Assembly (NCBI GenBank): GCA_037447655.1
Contig: JBBHKE010003462.1
Span: 126,001 to 137,464, forward strand
Origin: Zygnema cylindricum
Taxonomy: Eukaryota; Streptophyta; Zygnematophyceae; Zygnematales; Zygnemataceae
DNA length: 11,464 bases
Direction of reading: 5' to 3'
Positions 7,898 to 11,464 of this stretch are shown here, piece by piece (the stretch's first letter is position 1; each line of letters begins with the position of its first letter). The position numbers were made by a program, and so were the translations under genes. Below the pieces are notes generated by a model. That model was not told where the DNA came from. It made no database searches and saw only the letters and a program-made list of their open reading frames with translations.

Positions 7898-7975
7898 CTT
7901 CCTGTACATGTGCCTCATGCACATCGGGAAGGACCTCTCCGCCAGCACCGCCAGATCCGCCAGCGCCACCTCCCG
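7898..7975 (-). CDS. PRIM2: PRIM2 exon: first Fe-S cysteine (FPMCMRHMYRK)
   Basis: A 78-nt phase-0 exon of 26 codons, acceptor GACGTCACAG|CGGGAG and donor AGGAAG|GTGAGG. The translation starts REVALADLAVLAERSFPMC and ends MRHMYRK. SFP.CMR.L is where the first [4Fe-4S] ligand cysteine lies in PriL (codon 7919-7921). The exon is markedly more GC-rich than its surroundings, as expected for constrained coding sequence in an AT-rich repeat landscape. The acceptor is made of the same TGACGTCA-type sequence as the array filling the intron upstream of it. Confidence 0.94.
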
Positions 7976-8330
7976 CTGTGACGTCACCTGCCACGTCACC
8001 ACACGTGACACGTCAGCACACACCACGTCACCACGTTACAATATGTTAAGCAAGCATGCAGCACACAGGGCACATCAGCACGCAACACCAGCAACCTGGC
8101 ACGTCAGCAGCCATGCCACGTCAGCACATGTGCCACATGAACAAATTTGACTTGTTAACACGGTTGCCACATCAGCACAACTATGATCTACGAGATGTTT
8201 GCCACGTCAGCAAACTGAACAGAGGCACTGGAAAACAGCCAGCATAGCCAGGTCAGCATCTACACCACCATGACAACATGTATGCCACATCAGCAAAAGT
8301 GCCATGTCAGCATGCATGCCACACCAACAG
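7976..8330. repeat. Degenerate CCACGTCAGCA array in intron
   Basis: A short motif, TGCCACGTCAGCA and variants (CACGTCACC, CACATCAGC, CATGTCAGC), recurs at irregular 10-40 bp spacing through the intron between the first two visible exons. At least nine ACGT cores are visible. The array starts directly at the acceptor. ACGT-core sites are binding sites for plant bZIP factors (established knowledge), but no binding can be inferred from the repeat alone. Confidence 0.8.
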
Positions 8331-8415
8331 ACGCAAAAAAGAACCACACAAGAACTATAAAATACCAAGATTGTAGCGTGTTTTTTTTTTTTTTTTGTTG
8401 TTGTTTTGGACTGAC

Positions 8416-8463
8416 CTGGGAGTAGTCGGGTCCAAGATATCGGGTGCTCAACGCCTCCACCAA
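8416..8463 (-). CDS. PRIM2: PRIM2 exon: LVEALSTRYLGPDYSQ
   Basis: A 48-nt phase-0 exon of 16 codons, with a textbook acceptor CCGTTCTGTTGCAG and donor CCCAG|GTCAGT. It corresponds to the family segment LL..LS..Y.G.DYS that precedes the first cluster cysteine region by about 15-20 residues, and it joins in phase to REVALADL. It is the most upstream primase exon found here. The exons for the N-terminal half are not in the 490 bp to its right before the gap. Confidence 0.85.
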
Positions 8464-8583
8464 CTGCAACAGAACGGAGCGGAAAGGAAAACACATAGAA
8501 ACAAGAGATGATATGGTTTCGGTAAAACAGTTTGCAAGGCGTCTATATACCATAATGCAAGAGGGGGGATGGGGAGAGGAAGG
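8464..8583. other. PRIM2 intron start region left of the MITE
   Basis: About 120 bp of intron upstream of the LVEALS exon. The coding strand is pyrimidine-rich next to the acceptor. I found no further exon. Confidence 0.6.
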
Positions 8584-8585
8584 TA

Positions 8586-8802
8586 CACCGCCAATCGTTA
8601 TTAGCGTTGTGTACGCTAATTCCGTCCCGCTTTTTTTTTTTATTATTCTCAAATAGAATTATCCACACTATTTAAAAAAAACCCTAATTCCTAATTAGAA
8701 TAGACGATTTCTTCGAAAATTTTCAAATTCCCAATTAGCGTAAACCATGCTAATTATTCGTATACGCTAAAAAAACTTACACGCTAATAACGATTGGCGG
8801 TG
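8586..8802. mobile_element. 217-bp MITE with TA duplication
   Basis: Inverted termini CACCGCCAATCGTTATTAGC (8586 onward) and the exact complement (ending 8802) are flanked by TA at 8584-8585 and 8803-8804. The TA duplication and short AT-rich interior fit a Tc1/mariner-related (Stowaway-type) MITE. A second inner pair, GTACGCTAATT and its complement, extends the hairpin. It has no coding capacity. It lies in a primase intron, and a diverged relative occurs at 10728-11124. Confidence 0.82.
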
Positions 8803-8804
8803 TA

Positions 8805-8954
8805 GTGGACGAAGAGAGTGAGAGGGAGGGAGGGAGCGAGAAGGAGAAAGTGAAGGAGAAAAGTGAGAGAGGGAGGCAAAAAGGAGGGAGAGAGGGCGGG
8901 GGGGAAGGAGGGAGAGAGAGGAAGAGGAAGAGGGAGAGTGAGAGGGAGAGGGAG
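8805..8954. repeat. GA-rich polypurine array ending at the gap
   Basis: (GAGAGG)n and (GGGA)n type sequence runs from just right of the MITE into the N gap. As in three other introns, the coding strand is polypyrimidine. Assembly failure at such a tract is common. Confidence 0.9.
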
Positions 8955-8964
8955 NNNNNNNNNN
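8955..8964. other. Assembly gap, 10 N
   Basis: Ten ambiguous bases. The size is nominal: see the finding on missing exons of two genes around it. Confidence 0.99.
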
Positions 8965-9300
8965 TTGTTTCTCTTTATTTTTTGTTTGTTGGTTACCATA
9001 AACTCTCATTCTTTGAAACTAAAACTGTAAATAGAATGGAACTAATATTAATAACTTAATAATAATGTAAATACATAATAAAATAACTTAATAATACTGT
9101 AATAAAACATCGACTAAACAGTGAATAAAGTATAAGCAAAAATTAAAACATAAACAATGAAAAAGAAAAAAAAAAAAGGAATAAACATAAACTACGAATA
9201 GAAAAAAAAAGAGAAGGAATAAACTATCTGCAAAAAATAAAAAACAGCGGAAATAAAACATCAACTCGAATAGACAAAAAAATAAAACATTATTAACTCA
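8965..9300. other. A-rich sequence, no feature recognised
   Basis: A-rich and repetitive (AATAA, ACATAA patterns) between the gap and the CCATTGCAAATAC repeats. One acceptor/donor-like pair at 8997-9024 was considered and not accepted as an exon. Confidence 0.4.
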
Positions 9301-9317
9301 AACACATGATATAAGTA

Positions 9318-9545
9318 CATTGCAATTACAAAATAAAAATACAATAAAAAAACTATCCATTGCAAATACATAGTACAATTACAGTAGAAAATTAGGGTTT
9401 CAGAGCAGACCTTGACAGTCTGGAGGAGATCATTGCAAACATAGATCATAAATAAAGTAAAATACCATCCATTGCAAATACAAAATGTAAATATAGTAAA
9501 ATACTGTCCATTGCAAATACGATATACTATCCATTGCAAATACAC
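9318..9545. repeat. CCATTGCAAATAC repeats
   Basis: Exact CCATTGCAAATAC occurs at 9357-9369, 9469-9481, 9508-9520 and 9531-9543, with weaker relatives at 9319 and 9430. Spacers such as ACAAAATGTAAATATAGTAAA are partly shared. The spacing is irregular. It lies in the presumed malic-enzyme intron downstream of the exon. Confidence 0.85.
9388..9440 (-). pseudogene. Partial copy of the malic-enzyme exon 3' edge
   Basis: On the minus strand this segment repeats the last codons of the exon at 9585-9683, its donor and the start of the intron: NDLLQTVK followed by GTCTG and a CCTAATTTT stretch, against SDLLHTVK, GTCTG and CCTAATTTT. No upstream part of the exon is present and no acceptor is apparent before it. 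It is therefore a duplicated exon-intron boundary, not a second exon. Confidence 0.7.
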
Positions 9546-9584
9546 AATATTATTAAGTAGAAAAATTAGGTTTTAAGACCAGAC

Positions 9585-9683
9585 CTTGACAGTATGGAGC
9601 AGATCGGAGCAGGGGGCGTGCACGTGAGCAAAAGGCACCTTGTGTGGTTGCAAACTTTCCAGTCGATCTCTTACCACTAGTCC
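9585..9683 (-). CDS. NADP-ME: Malic enzyme, internal exon (NADP-ME-like)
   Basis: A 99-nt phase-0 exon of exactly 33 codons with acceptor TATTGGTTCCAG|GGACTA and donor GTCAAG|GTCTGG. It begins GLVVRDRLESLQPHK and continues VPFAHVHAPCSDLLHTVK. In malic enzymes (oxidative decarboxylation of malate to pyruvate with NAD(P)+) this is the segment after the WLVDSKG strand of the dinucleotide domain: GL(I/V)V..R..SLQ..K.P.AH.H....L..AVK, leading to the KPT.LIG loop. The ESLQ.(F/H)K wording resembles plant NADP-dependent forms, but the cofactor type and location cannot be told from 33 residues. FAHVHA replaces the usual (F/W)AHEHE. No other exon of this gene was found in the window. Confidence 0.8.
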
Positions 9684-9765
9684 CTGGAACCAATAAAAAC
9701 CTTTAAATAAATATCACTCTTTGGTTTTAAATAACACTAATCGAAAACTTTCCAGGAAATCCCTT

Positions 9766-9801
9766 CCCACTACCTTTGAATCGCTTACCACTAGTCGCTG
9801 G
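9766..9801 (-). pseudogene. Relic of malic-enzyme exon start (RLVVSDSK, then VVGRDFLES)
   Basis: This is the clearest of several such relics. Within the array unit, the minus strand reads a CTAGTGGTAAGC core followed by GATTCAAAGGTAGTGGGA and then a LES-type end. This resembles the malic enzyme sequence DSKGLVVRDRLES with a codon lost. Similar readings occur at about 9940-9985 (DSKVVGRNRLES) and 10456-10490 (SKGVVRDRLET). None has the remaining part of the exon (HK.PFAH), so all are edge fragments. Confidence 0.6.
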
Positions 9802-10727
9802 AACCAATAAAAAACTTTACATAAATAACAGTAATTGCAAATTTATCATCGAATCTCTTACCACTAGTCCCTGAAACCAGAAAAAAACTCTAAATAGAAA
9901 ACACTAAAAACTTTGGTTTTAATTATCACTAATTGAAAACTTTCCAGTCGATTTCTTCCCACTACCTTTGAATCGCTTACCACTAGTCCCGGGAACCAAT
10001 AAAAAACTTAAAAAAATAACACTAATCGCAAATTTTCCAGCCGATCTCTTACGACTAGTCCCTGAAGAAAAAACTGAAAAACTTTAATTAAATAAGGCTA
10101 ATGCCTACGATAAAATCATTAATGAAGTTAGTAAAAAAATTGGTTTTAAATAAAAGTAATTGAAAAATTTCCACTCCTTACCACTAGTCCCTGGAGCCAG
10201 TGAAAAACATTAAATAAAAAACACTAATGTTTATAATCATTGATAATTGCTTTAGCATGAGAAGGAGCTTCCAAAACCTTAACATTTCTTGATATTACGA
10301 TGAAAATCGTCAATGAAGACGATAAAAAACTATTAACACTAATGTCTACGATGAAAATCGTCGATGAAATCACGAAGTCAAAGAAAAACTTTGAATAAAC
10401 AACTCTAATGTCTACGATAAAAATTGTACTTTGCCTTTAAATAACACTAATTAAAAAGTTTCCAGTCGATCCCTTACCACTCCTTTGAAACACTTACCAG
10501 TAGTCATTGAAGCCAGTGAAAAAAAAAAAAACAAAGGCTTTATATAACACTTATCCCTTACCAGTAAGTCCTCGAAAACTTTGGTTTTAAATAACAATAA
10601 TTCCTTACCACTAGTCCCTATGGTAAAATTCGGTTTAAAATAACAATAATCCCTTAATACTAGTCCCTGTCGAAAACTTTGGTTTTAAATAACACTAATG
10701 TCTACCATGAAAATCCTCCCTCACCAC

Positions 10728-11124
10728 TGCATTGCCCATCGTTATTAGCGTTAAGAATTATTAAGTGTTAATGCGAAATTAGAATATATAATACTGATTT
10801 AGTTTAAGGAGACGTGACAAATTGTAGTCAACTCCCTTAAATGGTATTGTTAACACTATTTTATGATTTTCGGCCAAAAAAATATAATAACAATGAGCGT
10901 AAATGAATAACAAGTATGAGGAGAGTTAACAAGTATGAAGAGAGTTAATAACTCTATTTCCGGTCCAAATGAAGTCGCTAGTGAACCGCATATTAAAATT
11001 AGTGTTAAGAAAACAACAATTACTATCAATAACACTATTAACAACACTATTTTGTGTCCATTTTGATGGCGAAAATTCCGGGACAAAACTAGTGTTATTA
11101 ATTCTAATAGCGAATCACGGTGTA
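10728..11124. mobile_element. Diverged relative of the 217-bp MITE
   Basis: The left end TGCATTGCCCATCGTTATTA matches the terminus of the element at 8586 at 19 of 23 positions over 10728-10750. The right end, CTAATAGCGAATCACGGTGTA, matches its other terminus at 17 of 21 positions. The interior is longer (about 397 bp in total), contains GTTAACACTATT-type repeats and a 19-bp tandem pair, and has no coding capacity. It interrupts the malic-enzyme exon-edge array. Confidence 0.65.
10909..10946. repeat. 19-bp tandem duplication
   Basis: AACAAGTATGAGGAGAGTT (10909-10927) is followed directly by a copy with one change (10928-10946). It lies inside the diverged MITE. Confidence 0.9.
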
Positions 11125-11194
11125 GCGAAAAATTTTAAATCCTCCCTTACCACTACACTTCCCTTACTACTAGAAATCATGAGTTAACGTTAAC

Positions 11195-11273
11195 AACACT
11201 TAATTAGTTAAAGTGGCCACAATAAGCCATGTGGCAGAACACAATATAGTGTAGTTAATTTTAATTAAGTGTT
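11195..11273. repeat. Inverted repeat AACACTTAATTA
   Basis: An exact 12-bp inverted pair at 11195-11206 and 11262-11273 encloses a 55-bp loop, which itself holds the palindrome GTGGCCAC (11213-11220). It could be the end remnant of another small MITE; no target duplication was recognised. Confidence 0.6.
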
Positions 11274-11464
11274 AAGGCTAATAATTCACAAACTCTAATA
11301 GAGAGTGTAGTCCCTAAAGCCAGTGAAAAACTACCATTAATGTGAAAAACTAACCATGAAATCCTCCCTTACCACTACTCCCTTCGTGAAAAAAAATGCC
11401 GTCAAATAACACTAACGACTACCGTTAAAATCCTCCCTTACCTCTAGTCTCCAAAGCTAATCAA

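Larger units (their letters stand above)
2868..8463 (-). other. PRIM2: DNA primase large subunit gene, C-terminal half (9 exons)
   Basis: The gene encodes the large, iron-sulfur subunit of nuclear DNA primase, which works with the small catalytic subunit and DNA polymerase alpha to make RNA-DNA primers at origins and on the lagging strand. Nine minus-strand exons (8416-8463, 7898-7975, 7551-7610, 6993-7052, 5570-5644, 4812-4897, 4038-4131, 3174-3275, 2868-2945) total 681 nt, giving 226 codons plus a stop. Every intron is GT-AG and seven of eight lie in phase 0. All four expected [4Fe-4S] ligand cysteines are present, at codons starting 7921, 4879, 4831 and 3269. Family proteins are about twice this long, so the N-terminal half is missing and should lie right of 8463. 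Intron lengths are 440, 287, 498, 1348, 672, 680, 762 and 228 bp, all repeat-rich. Confidence 0.92.
9640..11464. repeat. Degenerate tandem array carrying copies of the malic-enzyme exon edge
   Basis: The core TTACCACTAGTCCCTGG recurs, more or less mutated, starting at 9671 (the true exon), 9785, 9858, 9977, 10049, 10178, 10494, 10605 and 10654, and again after 11140. Spacing in the first part alternates between about 115-130 and about 72 bp, giving a higher-order period of about 190 bp. Each unit also has GAAAACTTTCCAGTCGAT and CCAATAAAAACTTTAAATAA parts. A second module, CACTAATGTCTACGATGAAAATC, dominates from 10220 onward. Read on the minus strand, the core is acceptor plus exon start (TTCCAG|GGACTAGTGGTAAG). 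The array runs off the window end. Confidence 0.85.

Noticed and set aside
7866-8150. Plus-strand frame MDRSSPSSPLTFLYMC
   Set aside because: It is the opposite strand of the primase exon 7898-7975 and of the CACGTCAGCA repeats.
8997-9024. Possible 28-nt minus-strand exon (TCTATTTACAG acceptor, TATG|GTAACC donor)
   Set aside because: The splice signals are good, but the peptide (LVSKNESL) matches nothing I recognise in primase or malic enzyme, and no neighbour fixes the phase.
9261-9545. Minus-strand frame rich in CNGWYF/YLQWIVY repeats
   Set aside because: It arises from the CCATTGCAAATAC repeat. Only its NDLLQTVK part has meaning, as a copied exon end.
10230-10320. Minus-strand frame VKVLEAPSHAK as an upstream malic-enzyme exon
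   Set aside because: No GT donor at the right place and no match to the conserved dinucleotide-binding segment expected there.

Overview
The window looks like eukaryotic nuclear DNA from the green-plant lineage, read from the minus strand. It is AT-rich, full of introns and dominated by simple repeats. No long open reading frame is a gene. The coding content appears only when short minus-strand segments between splice sites are read. Nine such exons, in order and in phase, give the C-terminal half of DNA primase large subunit (PRIM2/PriL), the iron-sulfur partner of DNA polymerase alpha-primase. The 681 exon bases encode 226 residues and a stop. Wording such as KEGKRTDYTPYSC, GDHHGCPYRHF, SEEN and INHPNQYF is plant-like; a streptophyte alga or early land plant is my inference, and the species is not identified.

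Layout, left to right: 1-191 has no recognisable feature. 195-2070 holds two related Harbinger-like non-autonomous transposons head to head, sharing TTA duplications, the second carrying a nested 289-bp element. 2074-2867 is AT-rich 3' flank of the primase gene. 2868-8463 is the primase gene, running leftward (5' end at the right). Its introns contain purine/pyrimidine arrays, AT tetranucleotides, a GTCAAC array, a CACGTCAGCA array and a decayed duplicate of one exon. A 217-bp inverted-repeat MITE (8586-8802) and a GA-rich array lead to a 10-N assembly gap at 8955-8964.

Right of the gap, a single minus-strand exon (9585-9683, 33 codons) encodes the malic-enzyme segment GLVV..R.ESLQPHK.PFAH.H. 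From it to the window end extends a degenerate tandem array that contains many copies of that exon's own 5' edge, including relics reading DSK..VV.R..LES. A second copy of the 217-bp MITE family (10728-11124) interrupts the array.

Two points stand out. First, repeats appear to have grown out of 3' splice-site edges in four places (near 3275, 5644, 7975 and 9683). Second, the 5' half of primase and the C-terminal exons of malic enzyme are both absent from the roughly 1.1 kb that separates the two genes, so the nominal 10-base gap must hide much more sequence or be a misjoin. Primase supports replication priming and malic enzyme supports carbon metabolism; nothing suggests they act together.
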